Assembly: GCA_039111635.1 (NCBI GenBank)
Contig: JBCAQO010000040.1
Span: forward strand, 1 to 53,279
Source: Heterobasidion occidentale
Taxonomy: Eukaryota; Basidiomycota; Agaricomycetes; Russulales; Bondarzewiaceae
Length of the DNA: 53,279 nt
Reading direction: 5' to 3'
Shown: piece after piece, positions 33,655 through 45,160 of the stretch
Layout of the letters: the number at the start of each line of letters is the position of its first letter
How positions within the stretch are numbered: position 1 is the first letter of the stretch
Translations under genes and position numbers: made by a program
Notes under the pieces: generated by a model
Told to the model about the DNA's origin: nothing
The model's input: only the letters and a program-made list of their open reading frames with translations
Database searches by the model: none

Positions 33655-35760
33655 CTAAGTTTGCCCGGAACGAAGCAAGCTGGCAAGAGCGGCAGCTTTG
33701 AGGGTGGACGTGTAGAGAGACTGCCTCTGACGCGGGTGCGGGTTCATGTGCGGGATCGCGGGTGGTGGCTGGGCCACGACGCCGGCGGCCGCGCTATTGC
33801 CCATGTACGGCGCGGCATACGAGCTCTGTGGCACGCCGTACACCAATCGCGGCGTGGTGGGGATCGCCTGCGCACGGGAGCTGGGGACCCGTGCGCCGGG
33901 AGCGAGTGGCTGTTGGGCGGGCCAGGCCCCGTTGCTGTCCAGGAGGGCCTCCAATCGCGGTGTATGGGGGATCGCCTGCGCACGCCCGGTGGGAACCTGC
34001 ATGCCGGGAGAGAATGTCTGTGGGGCGAGCCAGGCCCCGTCGCTGTCCGAGAGGGCTCCCATTCGTGATGTGCTGGGGATCGCCTGCGCACGGCCGCTGG
34101 GGACCTGCACGCCGTTCAGGAAGGCCAGTTGGTCGAGCCAGGCCGCTTCTTCGTCTGTGAGGGTCTCCACGTCATACTGCAACTGCCCTACGCCGCCGGC
34201 GCCGCCGTCGATATCAGGGAAGAGCTGTCGGCCGTCGTAGAACGGCTCTCCGCTGTCGTAGAAGCCGTCATCGGAGTCCCTCGTGGCGTCAAAGGCGGTG
34301 GGAGGGACGCTGTAGGGAGTGTCTGTCGCGTCGTTGAAGATTGGGTAGGTGTCGTACGAGGTCGACGGGAGCTCGTACGGAGTTGAGGCGTTCATCGACG
34401 AGGTATAGAACCAGTCAGGCGTTAAGGAAGGCACTTGGAAAGGTGACACCGAATCATAGAGACCTGGGCCGCGCGCCTGCAGCTGCTCCATGGGGGCAGC
34501 CGTTCGCGGTCTCTGGATGACCTTCTTTCGAGAATGGCCATCGCCGTCTCCGTTGGTTTGTTCGGATATCATGAGACGCGGTGGTGGCATAGCCCGTGGG
34601 AGGGCTGTTTTGACCGCGACCGCGCTGCTCATCTTTGCGCGTTTTGAGGGGTGCCGCTCGGCGGTGGCATCGTCAACCCGCTTCCTTTTCCCTGCTGCTG
34701 CTGTGGAAGGTGACGGAGTCGAATTTTGAGGGACGGCGGCAGGAGGGGATTTTTGTGGCATGTCGGTAGTGGCAGCCGCGGGTGTTGCAAAACCTAGTTG
34801 CAGGGAACGTGAATGAGTATCCGTGCTAGTGGCATCGTCAACCCGCTTCCTTTTCCCCGCTGCTACCGTGGAAGGTGACGAGGTCGACTCTTTAGGGACG
34901 GCGGCAGTAAGGGGTTTATGTGGGATATTGGTAGTGGCAGCCACGGGTGCTTGCAGGGAATGTGAGTGAGTATCCGGGTCAGTGGAATTTGCAACCCGCT
35001 TTCTTTTCCCTGCTGCTATTGTCGAAGTCGACGGTGTCGGCTCTTTATGGACGGTGGCAGGAGGGGGTTTATATGGGATATTGGTAGTGGCAGCCACGGG
35101 TGGTTGCAGGGAATGCGTGTTAGTGGCATCTGCAACCAGCTTTCTTTTCCCTGCTGCTATTGTCGAAGTCGACGGTGTCGGCTCTTTAGGGACGGCGGTA
35201 GTAAGTGGTTTATGTGGGATATTGGTAGTGGCAGTCCTGGGTAGTTGCAGGGAATGTGAGTGGGTATTCGTGTCAGTGACACCGTGGACCCGCTTCCTTT
35301 TCCCTGCTGCTGCCGTGGAGGGTGGCAGAGCCGGCTTCTGAAGGACGATGGCAGGAGGGGTTTTATGTGGCATGTCGGTAGTGGCAGCCACGGGTGTTTC
35401 AAATTCTAGTCGCAGAGAATATGAGTCGGTCTCCGCGCCTACATGTCTGGAAAGGACAGGGAGGTGGCGATACGAAGATGGCTACTCACTGTGCGAGAGG
35501 ATCGAGGTGATCAACGACGAGACATAAGCTTCGTTGTTGAAATCTTCCACGTCGGAAGGCAGGAGGTCTTGCAGCGAGACGGTGGAGTCGGTGGCCGCGG
35601 TGCCCTCCGATCCCTGGCCCTCCTTGCCCTGCGTGGAGTCGATGTCACCTTCGACGGCCGTGGCCGTCTTCTTGGGGAACAGGCCGCAGAGGTAATCGCA
35701 GGCCGCGTAGATGAAGTGCCAGTCGTTGGCGGTGCCGGGTCCGTTGCCGTAGAGTGACAT
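33655..35760 (-). CDS. Zinc-finger-less paralogue with Lys/Arg-rich repeat array
   Basis: Two exons (35490-35760 and 33655-35438; 684 residues). Exon 1 begins MSLYGNGPGTANDWHF and carries CDYLCGLFPKK, the same N-terminal module as zinc-finger gene 2. Exon 2 starts with five imperfect repeats of about 35-60 residues, each ending in AAGKRKRV or a variant, which would supply repeated nuclear-localisation signals. It continues with PSKRAKM, RTAAPMEQ and a second repeat set (SGRAQAIP, TGRAQAIP, SSRAQAIP). The frame stops at 33655 with LASLLRSGQT and contains no finger. In the +1 frame the DNA still encodes SCRSCQLASFRANLEARRTR, a degenerate finger. Probably expressed but altered in function. Confidence 0.75.
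34670..35390 (-). repeat. Coding tandem repeats in the 33655 gene
   Basis: Five imperfect units of roughly 105-180 bp. Each contains CGCTTCCTTTTCCC or CTTTCTTTTCCCTGC on the plus strand (encoding GKRKRV or GKRKLV), then GGTGTCGGCTCTTTA-like sequence, then TGTGGGATATTGGTAGTGGC (encoding ATTNIPHK). Spacing is a multiple of three, so the frame is kept. Confidence 0.8.
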
Positions 35761-38600
35761 TCTCAGAGTAGAGTGGAGAGGAGGTGTGGGATGTGAAGTG
35801 CGCCGAACGTGGCGGTGGATGGTAGATGGCAAAGTGGTATCCACCGCGTTCAGCACCTGCTCTTTATGGGCACGCGCTGGCCGAGGACCCAGCGCACTTG
35901 GACCGTCCGTGGTGTTGTCCACCGGACGCAAGCACCGAGGCGCTTTGCGTCTGGACGTCTAAGCCGCGCTGGTTCGTTCGTCACGCCGGTCTCGCGCTCC
36001 GGGGACAAAGAGACAGGTACATTGGATGAGGTCATGTTCAGTTGGCGGGACCGCGAAGGAAAGGCGCGTCGCGTCCACGATCACACGCGTCGTCGCGGTG
36101 CCACCCACGCTGCACGTGACCCGCGTCGATGCCACGCTTGTGGCGACCTGGTCTCCATATTTCATGAGCCTCAAAACTCATGGACGCTGATGATATCGAG
36201 AGCAACGCCAGCATTTTATTCGTTTATTTCGAGCTAATGCGCGGCGCTCCGAACTTGAGCGACCCCTTCGTGCAGCTCTTGCCCGCGCACACTTTGCGAG
36301 CTCCCGCGAGCCTTCCGTCGGCGTCGAATTTATATTGACTCGGGCAAACTTTGTTCATGGACATCCTGGCTCTCGGCCAATACAGCAGCCAAACATACTA
36401 CATAGATACAGCGGCCGTGATCATATTATTCAGAAGACACAAAAGAAAAAAGAAAAAAGCGGGATTCCGAGCCAGCAAACGAGAAGATGAAAAGAGACGT
36501 CAGCAGAACAGACTGCATGATCCCAGACGGGCTCACAGAGGCGCAGGGCCCTGGCAGCAGTGAGTCGTCGCGTCGCGTCGTCCGCGACCATCCGTCCCAG
36601 AAGAAGCGACTCGAGATGAACCGAGCGGAACGCGCGCCTGAAGTGCGCGCGGCCGACCGAGCGCGGAGAACACCGGGCTGTGCACCCTGATTCAGGTTCG
36701 CCCCGATCTCGCGTGGTGCGTGCGTGGTGCGTCGAGCGCGGAGGGATCGTGTCGCGGTCCCGTTCGCCGCTGTGCAAGACCTGGGACGACGCGCTGGTGC
36801 GGAGCCAAGACGCAGACTGGAAGGCGCGCGACGCGGCGTGTCGTGAGGAAAGCTAGGACCGGAGTGTCGACGCCGTCGAAGCGACGAGCAGATTCTCGTC
36901 AAGACGAGACGACGCAGAGAACATGGGCAACACACCCGCCACGGCGCCCACGAACGTGTCGCGGGCGAGCGATTCGCGCCTCTGGACCATACCCCGTCAA
37001 AAGCAGGTCCTCGCGAGCCGTCCGGTACCGCGTCTTGCGTCTCTTCTTCCCGCGCAAAGTAAATATATATATATATATAAAGGGGGGGGGGGGGGGCTGG
37101 CGCTGACAGGTATCCACGAGGGAACTCCCGACAGGCTGCCGCGCTCTATCACGCGCCGCGGAAGCCTCCGCGCCGTGCCGCACCGACACTTCGATGTGCG
37201 TAGACGCGGGCGCGCAAAATGCAGAAGGAGGCGGAGGCGGAGGCGGAGGCGGAGGGGGCGGCGAGGCCGCGTCCACGAAGTTCGCGTCCGCGCGGCCGAC
37301 GCGGCGCGCATCCGCGAGCGACCGCGCCCCAGCTCAGCAGGGCCGTCCTCGAAACGGCGTCCCCTCACGCGACGGCGACCGGCGGGACGTCGGTCTGCTG
37401 CTAGAGATTGTATGGTGTGACCACCATCCGTGGGCAGCTGGCAAGTGCAGACTCCCCAGCGAGACGCGGATTCGGGGCCTCCGGAGGATGGACGTCCTGC
37501 GTGCGCGGAATGGCGGCGTCGCTCGCGAGCGTGCGCACTTGTACATACCTGAGTCTCGCGTGTGTCTTCCCTCGGCTCTCGCACGCGCGGCATCGGCGAT
37601 GCGTTGTCTCGAATGCGCATCGATGAGGAAGGGGCCGAGCGCCGGCTCGTCTGTCGTTTATTTGGCGGGGAAAGCGCTGGGAGGCGTGCTGTGCGGGTGT
37701 GGGAGGCTTTCCGGTTCACCTGACACGCGTGTGTTCGTCGTTCGAAGACGGCGTCGGCCGTCGTCCATCATAAACAGGCAAGCGCCAGCCCAGCCCATAT
37801 CGGAGGCGACACACGACCCTTGATAGAGAGGAGCAGCGCCCGACTAGATGCTTCGAAGAAACACACACACGCGCACAGAGACGGGCGGACGGGACACGGG
37901 TGGGAGCGTTTTGTCCTTCGCACGGGCCTCGGTGGATCTTCGGGCGTGTGGGCGCGCGGGCAGCATAGCAAGGAAGCTAAGGAGGCAGCGATGATCCCGG
38001 TGCTAAGGTCTGAGGGCTCCTGAGGGCTCCTGAGGGGCGGTGATGAGAGGTTGCGCAGTGCGCATCGAGTCGATCGAGCCGGTGTGTGGGCCGAGGGCCC
38101 AGCGCTCAGCGTCGAGACGGTGTGCGGAGGTCGGATGGGAGAGGTTCGTGAACGGGATGCTTAGTTCAAGACGGAAAGAGAGCCAGGGTGTGCTCGCGTT
38201 GGCAAAGTGGTTAAAGGCTGCCATTGCTCAGGGTCCAGACGAGCTAGACGCTGCGCACCGACACCTGTTGGGGTGACGTATCTATCTAGTCCGAAGCGTG
38301 AAAAATCGCGAGACGGATTTTTCGAAGAAAAGAACGATGGACGGGCGGCAACTTGGAGGGTGTGCGAAAGGGGGGAGCCAGGGAGGCGTCCTGAAGCGGG
38401 CTGCTCGCGTGTCGTCCAGCGTCAGCGCCCTCTCCATCACCCTTTGTCTCTCCTTCCCTCTCCCTCTCTCAGCCCGTCGTCGTGCCCTGCTCGCACACAC
38501 CGGAGCCGTCGAGCACAGTCGGGCTCGCGCAACAACTACTCTACTGTAAGCGTGTGCGCCAACGCGGCCTAGACCCGCACCGCCGCCGCAGCCGTCGTGA
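35761..38600. other. GC-rich region, no supported gene
   Basis: Promoter side of the repeat-array gene (CCCATAAAGAG near 35866 on the minus strand), then 2.4 kb of GC-rich sequence with frames open on both strands that are Arg/Ala/Pro-rich and mirror one another, as expected from base composition. One minus-strand frame ends with a hydrophobic tail (SGIMQSVLLTSLFIFSFAG, about 36470-36530), but no upstream exon chain could be built. Confidence 0.35.
37063..37096. repeat. (TA)n microsatellite followed by a 15-nt G run
   Basis: An alternating AT tract of about 17 nt (37063-37079) is followed directly by AAA and fifteen consecutive G residues (37082-37096). A G run of this length can form four-stranded structure and is a frequent site of replication slippage and of sequencing error. 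Confidence 0.85.
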
Positions 38601-41371
38601 CACGGTGGCACATCAGTAAAAGTGCCGAAACCATATATAAGTATATATTGCCCTATATTTCCCACAATGACCGCAACACCATAATCAGAGGGGGGGTATG
38701 TGGGCAACTAGAAAAAAATATATTATTGATAATGAATGTTGACATTGGCATTCGGGCCCATCCTCGAGTGAAATATATTACCTTTGCCTTTTCAAAGAGT
38801 AATATGTGTGCTACAAGGTGCAAACATAATACCTTGTGATATCCCACATGAGTATGAGATGTCACAGTGCATTGCTGAAGTAGAATTAAAAAAGTGATAT
38901 ATTGCATAACAAGGAAATATAATACAAGGGGTACATTAATAGTCGCATGAGAGAGCACCTGGCTGACGTCCTCAAGCGACATCTCAGTCGACCATTACAA
39001 GAAGAAGTGCACCACAACCACGCCCCAGCAGGTTACACGCTGCAACGACAACTCTCAGCACACTGGCCACAAACTCGGTGAGATGGGACAGCACACGCAC
39101 CTGTGGACACGGAACCCTTACGGTTGTACATGATGATTGGCATGAAGAATTCGAGCAGAAAGAAATTTTTACAGCCAGTTTGACGCTGCGGCGATTGAAC
39201 CCTGCTTCGGTGGCGCCCGGCGTCGGGAAGGTCGTGTTGATCAGGGTCTACACAAGCTGCAACCGATGGGGTCCGTGAGCTGATCACCTCGAAGCTGAAC
39301 GGACACTTACAAAGCCACACGTCAGCCGAGGATGATCCTGCGTGACAAACGAGCCTTGGATCCCAGCCTGATGCTCAGTCTCAGAGTTGTACATGCGGTC
39401 CATCGATTAGTTGCTACCATCTCTGACTTCGAGATACATAGATACAATGACCAGAACGACCTACATGGACCAACAGGTGACTACGGCACAACCTCTGTCG
39501 ATACACCTAGATAGCAGTGAGCACAACATGTGCTGAAGAGCGCATATATGCGGGACATCGAGGCAGCAGGGAGCATTGAAAGAGCCGTGTTTGCAGAGAA
39601 TGCGAAGAGGAGGAAAATGATCTTGAGAGAGGTTCAATGGCTTGCTGGCAAAAGAGGTTAGTATATGCGGGGGAAAGCAGCTGATGTTGTCTTGGCCTTT
39701 TTTGCCCTCGAACAGTTGTTACTGGAGCCTCTGTTGACTTTTTCGATGCTGCATCATTGGACTTCCAAAGCTGGTGTCAGTAGTCTCTCGTCGTCGACAG
39801 GTTGCGAGCTCTCAAAGGACAAGGGACGACGACAGGGGGACATGATGGAGGTCAGGAAGAAGATGTGTTTGATGACGCGTAGCGATCTGTCGTGACTTGA
39901 CAGCGGGATAACGTGACCGTGCCAGTGCGACTTCGCAGGACTTCGCGTGTTCTGGGACCTGTCACTCTGTACAAACTCTGATTTACGAAGTGGAACTCTC
40001 GCTGGTTGTATGCTCTGCTGCCACCCTTGCATAAATTGGAAAGCATGCTCAGCTATCAAGCTATCAAGACTTACAAATAGGGTTCTTCAATCATTGGAAA
40101 CTCCACGAAGTTGGAGTTCCATCCCTTACAATACTAGTTGATCCGGGATGGCAAGAAAGGCCCGATGGCGGATAGAAGCGAATCAACAGAGCGAAGTAGA
40201 GGCGGGTAGCCCGAATGCTCAATGAGGAATAACAGGAACGACAAGGGGATTTTGAGGGAGGCTCGTAACATGTGATCGAGGCAGATCTCACCTTGGTCAC
40301 ATTGCTATGTTTTCTACTTACTGACAGTGGTATGACAACATATGAGATTAGCCCGACAATATATTCACCTGTCAGAAAAGGCCTCGAATGGTCACTCACC
40401 TGCAATGATGGCCCTCGCCTCGCAACACCGCTGCCCGGATGGGATCGCAATGCAAGCTCGACCGACGGTCATGGGGTACCGAGATAGGACAAGATATGAC
40501 GGTCGTCCGCATTATATAATCCGTAATCCCGGTAAGGGAATCTCACGTTCTGGCACTTTTGCTGATGCAGGTCCTCGAACGCGGGGTGGCGCACAATAAG
40601 CACCTGAGCCCTGCGGCCTTCTGGGCGTCTATTCCTTGCGAGCGAGCAGCCAGCAGCAGCGTCTCCGCTGGTAAGCAAAAATCCCCGCTTCTATATCATC
40701 TCCCTATCCACACACTCGTCCGTCTCCCTCGCACCCATCCTCCCATTCTCCCATCGCACCCTCCGCCCCTCGCCTCACCCCACACTTCCTGCAACGCGGT
40801 CCCCGCGCCCGAGCAGATACACCAACCAACGGCAGGCGCCAGCTCTCAGCTCTCCGACGTGTGTGAGTCCAATTCAAATTACGCCCCCTCCCCCGCCTTT
40901 CGCTCAAAACGTCATCGCCCCCATCGCGCCCGTCGCATCCCTCCTTCGCGTCGCGCATCGCAGAGCAGCGCATTCCGCCAGCATGCAGAGCGCCCGCTCG
41001 ACGACACCCGCCTGCGCCGCGAAGCCACCGCGCTCGCCCGATCGGATCCCCATCGTGAGTGGCCCCTCGCGTCTCTGTCTCTCTCCCGCGCGCCGTCTGC
41101 GCAACCCTCGCGCTCGCGCGTCCTCGCCCAGTTGTTTCCGATCCCATCACGCCGTGATGCCACGATCTCGCCTGTCCCTCTGTCTCGCCTGTCCCCTCTT
41201 CCCCCTTGTTGTCGCGCGCGCGTCGTATGCGGTATATAAAGATCTGACACGCCCCCGCGCAGACCTCGCGTCGCCGTCCCCTCGCCCTCGCCCTCGCCTC
41301 CGCCCTCCTCCGCACTCGATCCCGATCTCGATCTCGATCCCCATCGCCGTCCGCCCCCGCGCCCTCGGCCC
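38601..41371. other. AT-rich island and spacer, probable decayed repeat
   Basis: Base composition shifts abruptly to AT-rich at about 38610-38960, then returns to average. Broken frames around 38940-39660 look like eroded coding sequence, but no transposase or reverse transcriptase motif is legible. The last 700 bp are CT-rich leader sequence of the gene at 41372. Confidence 0.35.
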
Positions 41372-44300
41372 ATGCAAGCATGTACCCGCACCCTCCCCAA
41401 TCCGCGCCCACCCACCCCCACCACCCACCCCACCAGCCACAACAACCCCACCACCCTGGATTTCCTACTCCCAGCCCCCCTCTCATGGGCCTCCGCCTCC
41501 GCCGCTGCCGCCGCCGCCTCCACCTCTACACGCCCTCCCCAAACCCAATCCTCCAGCCACCCGCCACAACACCCCCAACCCCCAGCAGCACCCCCGGCAG
41601 GCACGCTCTACCGCCAGCCTGCAGGGCCCCCCTACCCGGGCCAGCCCCCGCCCGCGGCGTACTACCCAGGCCCGTACCCCCCGCCGCCCCAGCCCCCCGC
41701 ACCCACAGGCTACCCCGGCGCGTATCCGGGCCCTTACGCGCCCGCGCACGCAAATCCGCCGCGCTACCCCGCGCCGCCGCCGCCGCCCCCCGGCGTGAAC
41801 CCTGCGCGGTGGGCGTCGGGCCGGTGGCATTACCAGCCGCCGCCGCCGCCGCCTGGGTACCCGCCGCAACAGCAGCCGCAACAACCACAACAACAACAGC
41901 CGCTTCAACAGCCGATCGTGTCGACAGCCAGCGGCGCAGCGGCGATGGCTGCGCGCGGGAGCACCGCGCGACCTGGCGGTGCTGGTGGAGGTGGAGGCGG
42001 AGGTGGAGGCGGCGGGGCGGCGCAGGGGTACGCGCATCCGTCCTCGGTCGGGTACAATATCCCGCCCGGGTGGGGCATCCCGCCGCAGTACTGGCATCCG
42101 CGGCCGAGCGACTCGTCGCGGGATTACTGGAGCACGCAGCTGACGGATAACGGGCTGGGGCTGGAGAACATGCATATCAAGTAAGTCGGGTCTTGCCTTG
42201 TCGTCGCGTCCGTGTTTTGTTCGTGGGGTCGGAGGAAAGCTCGAGCGAGACGGGAGATGCTGATTCGCTTTGACTGCGCAGGCAGGATCCACACGCGGGC
42301 GGCCGCGCGGCGGGGAGGAACGGCGTCCAGCACACGCCGTGGACGTGGGTGCCTGCGCTCCCCGAGGAAGACGACGAGGGCCCCGCCGCCGGCGAGTCGG
42401 GCGAGAACCGGCGCTCTGGCGGCGGCGGTGGCGGCGGCGCGCAGACATCTCAGGCGCAGGGCGGAGCTGCGCAACAGCAGAACGGACAGACGCTGCCTGC
42501 GCCGACTGCACAGCGGCCCTCGCAGTCGCAATCGCAGTCGCAGTCGCAGTCGCAGTCGCAGTCGCAGTCGCAATGGCAGACCCCGACACGGGACGGAGCA
42601 GGGGAGAGTTTCACGGAGGTGATGGAGCTCCGCCCGACGTTCTCGCCCAGCATCGTGCGCACGCCCAACTACTACACCCACCCGCACGCGTCCAGCACGA
42701 ACGCGAACTCGTCCGCCGTGCGCCCGTCGATCGACGCGTCTGCGCGGGGCCCCGCTCCAGCCTACGCGGCCGACTCGCCGACGCCGGCGAGCAGAGGGCC
42801 CGTCCGGCGCTCGCACACGATGCCGAACAGTCGCGGCCGTGCCGCCGCAGTGGAGGGATCCAATACGCCAGCGGTGCCAGCGCCAGGGGCGGGCACCGCG
42901 AGCGCGGGGCCGCTGGCGCGGCAGCGAACGATGCCCGAGTCGGGGTTCATGGACGAGATGGCGAACCTGCTGTACTTCGCGGAGGAGCCCGAGGGGATGC
43001 TGAGCCCGCTCGTCCGCGTGGACAAGGTGCGGCGCGCGTCGCGGTCGCGGTCCCCGTCGAGGTCGAGGACACGGTCGCCGTCGTCGTCTTCTGCGTCCTC
43101 GTCGCGGTCCCCGTCGCCCGCGCGGCGCACACACAGCCGCAGCCAGAGCCGCCAGCACGGACACGGGCAGCATACACCCGCACACGGGCACCGCCCGTCC
43201 GCGAGCTCGACGCCCAGCCGCCACTCGCGGCAGCCGTCGCGCAGCCCGACCTACCCGTTCCAGTCTCAGAGCAGTGGCGGTGGCGGTGGCGGCGGCGGCT
43301 TCTACGAGGCGATCGCGGAGCACGGGACGCCCCAGTCGTCGACGGCCTCGGCGTCCACGACGACGAGCCCTCACTCGTCGGTGCGCACGCGGAGCACGCC
43401 CTCGTCCGCGCGCGCGGCGTCGAACCCGCCGTCGCTGCAGCCGTCGCCGCGCCATCCGCACCCGCACTCGCAGACCTACCCCCCGCCGCAGCCGCCATAT
43501 CCGCACCAGCAGCAGTATTCGCGCGAGCATCATCAGCCCACCCAGTTCTATGCGAGCCCGTCCACGTCGCAGGCGCAGAGGCCGACGAACATCTCCAGCC
43601 CGTACCCCTCCAACGTGGCCGCGAGCGCGTCCAGCGGCGCGCATGCGCAGCAATATCAGTCCCAGAGACAGCCGTCCCGCACGTCGCCGTACTCGCACAC
43701 CGGCGGCACACCCGGTTCTGGCGGTGGGGGCCACACGCAGCCGTACGCGCCGCAGACCGGCGCGGGCGCGAACGCCAACGCGGCCTCGGCACAGCAGGGC
43801 CAGACGCAGCGGCATGCGTACGCCTCCAGCACCAGCACCATCACCGGCGCGAGCGCGAGCGCACACGCGGACGCGCCGGCGAGCAACCCGCTCCCGGCGC
43901 CCCCGCGCGCGCACCACGCGGCGCTGCCGCCCGCGCAGATGCGCACGCCGCCGCAGGGCACGTGGACGCGCCGCCTGCGCTGGGGCTTCTGGAACCGGCG
44001 CGGGGACTACCTCACGACGGACATGCACATCGTGTACGCGCCGCGCGAGTACGCGAACCCGCCCGACCTCGTGGGCTACCCGTCCCCGATGGAGGGCTAC
44101 CGCGACCACATGAGCACGTTCGTGCGCTACGACCCGTCGCGCCCCGAGCTGCAGGCGAGCCTGCCGAGCAAGGGCCAGCCGCCGCAGCTGCCCTACGAAC
44201 GGGTGCGTCGCGCGCTTATTTCTTTCCACTGTCATCGATGTCGGTTCCTCATGCCGTCGTTCTTTCGACAGTTTATCACGCATGTGGTACTTGTAGATGT

Positions 44301-44592
44301 GAAGGATGGGGACTTACGGCCATCGACGACGAGGATCTCTCTATATGTGTACCAACAATCATTATCATGTCTACTCAACAACATCCCTCACCTCATCGTT
44401 TTTCCCCCTCTCCACTTACTCCATCTCACTGTTCCATGTGTCTCATTACATCCATCGGTCACGCTTCCGTTCCCCTGTCTTGTTAGCTCTCGTCGCAATT
44501 GTGGTGGCCTCCGGGCCAAGGTAAGATACATGCATACTCGTACACAGTGGAGAAATACAGTCATATCCGTATCCGGTACAAACAGACAGTAG
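41372..44592 (+). CDS. Large Pro/Gln/Ser-rich protein with conserved C-terminal Trp-rich block
   Basis: Exons 41372-42180, 42282-44202 and a third from 44272. The first 250 residues are Pro/Gln/Gly-rich (YPGPYPPPPQPP, YNIPPGWGIPPQYWHPRPSD). Then QHTPWTWVPALPEEDDEGP, an SQ-dipeptide repeat, FTEVMELRPTFSPSIVRTPN, FMDEMANLLYFAEEPEGML and an RS-rich segment. The last ordered region reads GTWTRRLRWGFWNRRGDYLT, HIVYAPREYANPPDLVGYPS, RYDPSRPELQASLP. I do not recognise a named family; the C-terminal block looks conserved. Two ATGs compete at the 5' end: 41372 opens a continuous frame, while 41380 (MYPHPPQSAPTHPHH) gives a more natural start but needs a frame change. The exact 3' exon is uncertain. 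Confidence 0.65.
42523..42573 (+). repeat. (TCGCAG)n hexanucleotide repeat coding for Ser-Gln
   Basis: About eight near-perfect TCGCAG units inside the gene at 41372 encode an SQ dipeptide run. The unit length of six keeps the frame, so length variation between strains would be tolerated. Confidence 0.85.
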
Positions 44593-44727
44593 TGCTGTCG
44601 ACTGAGAGTAGAACGAAGGGGTGAGAAAGCGAAAGAACGGCAAGAGGCGCGGCGCATGGTTGGTATCAATAAGAAAAGAAACAAAAGGGTCAGTAAGGGA
44701 AAAAAGAACAAACGGCGCCGACGGCGC

Positions 44728-45160
44728 CTACAGCCGATGCTGCCGTGGTACATGGCGCATGTGGTCGTTAAATACCTTCGCCCAAAGGGAAAGTCTCCAA
44801 ACACGCCCAACAGGTGTGCGTTTTGCAGCGGGTGCAACGTCATGTGGTGGCACCCGTCCGCTTCTCAATGAGGGCCTTGCATACCGGGCACCGCTTGACG
44901 TCGTGCAGGCTCTTCCATTCCTAGAACAGCCTGTCAATGCCTTCGTCCGGTCCTCGCACGTCGCGCCTTCGTGGTACTCGACGTGGCAGTGCGGGCAGAT
45001 GCGGCAGACGCAGTTCGGGCAGGTCATGAAGAGTTCTTTGGCACGAGGCGGTGAATCTGGGAGCAGTCGGGTGTCGGACAGTAAAAGAACTCGTCGGGCC
45101 GGGATTGAACGTAGGTGGTATACGCGGCGTGAGTGAGGGCGTCGAATTGGCTAGGGAGAA
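44728..45160 (-). pseudogene. Disrupted IBR-RING2 end of the RBR E3 gene
   Basis: Continuing the RBR gene leftward, IBR and RING2 signatures are legible but spread over all three frames. The order is YCPTPDCSQIHR, then MTCPNCVCRICPHCHVEYHE and GATCEDRTK, then GIDRLF, then a TAG (44921-44923), then EWKSLHDVKRCPVCKALIEK, then CHHMT, then RCTRCKTHTCWACLETFPLG, then DHMRHV. The linking lesions are at about 45160-45180, 45021-45055, 44936-44948, 44848-44856, 44831-44840, 44766-44776 and 44743-44752. The catalytic RING2 cysteine (in TGCHHM of the family) falls out of frame. Most are single-base changes in short base runs, so either decay or sequence error is possible. Confidence 0.75.

Noticed and set aside
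36426..36935. Minus-strand open frame ending in a hydrophobic GPI-like tail
   Set aside because: The upstream part is Arg/Ser-rich with open frames on all strands, as expected from GC-rich DNA, and no signal peptide or exon chain could be assembled.
36997..37823. Long overlapping open frames on both strands around the (GGCGGA)n/poly-G tract
   Set aside because: They mirror each other as base-composition shadows and contain no domain motif.
42124..44486. 700-codon open frames antisense and in other frames of the Pro/Ser-rich gene
   Set aside because: Arg/Ala-rich shadows of a GC-rich coding strand; only the frame with the RLRWGFWNRRGDYLT block and clean splice borders is credible.
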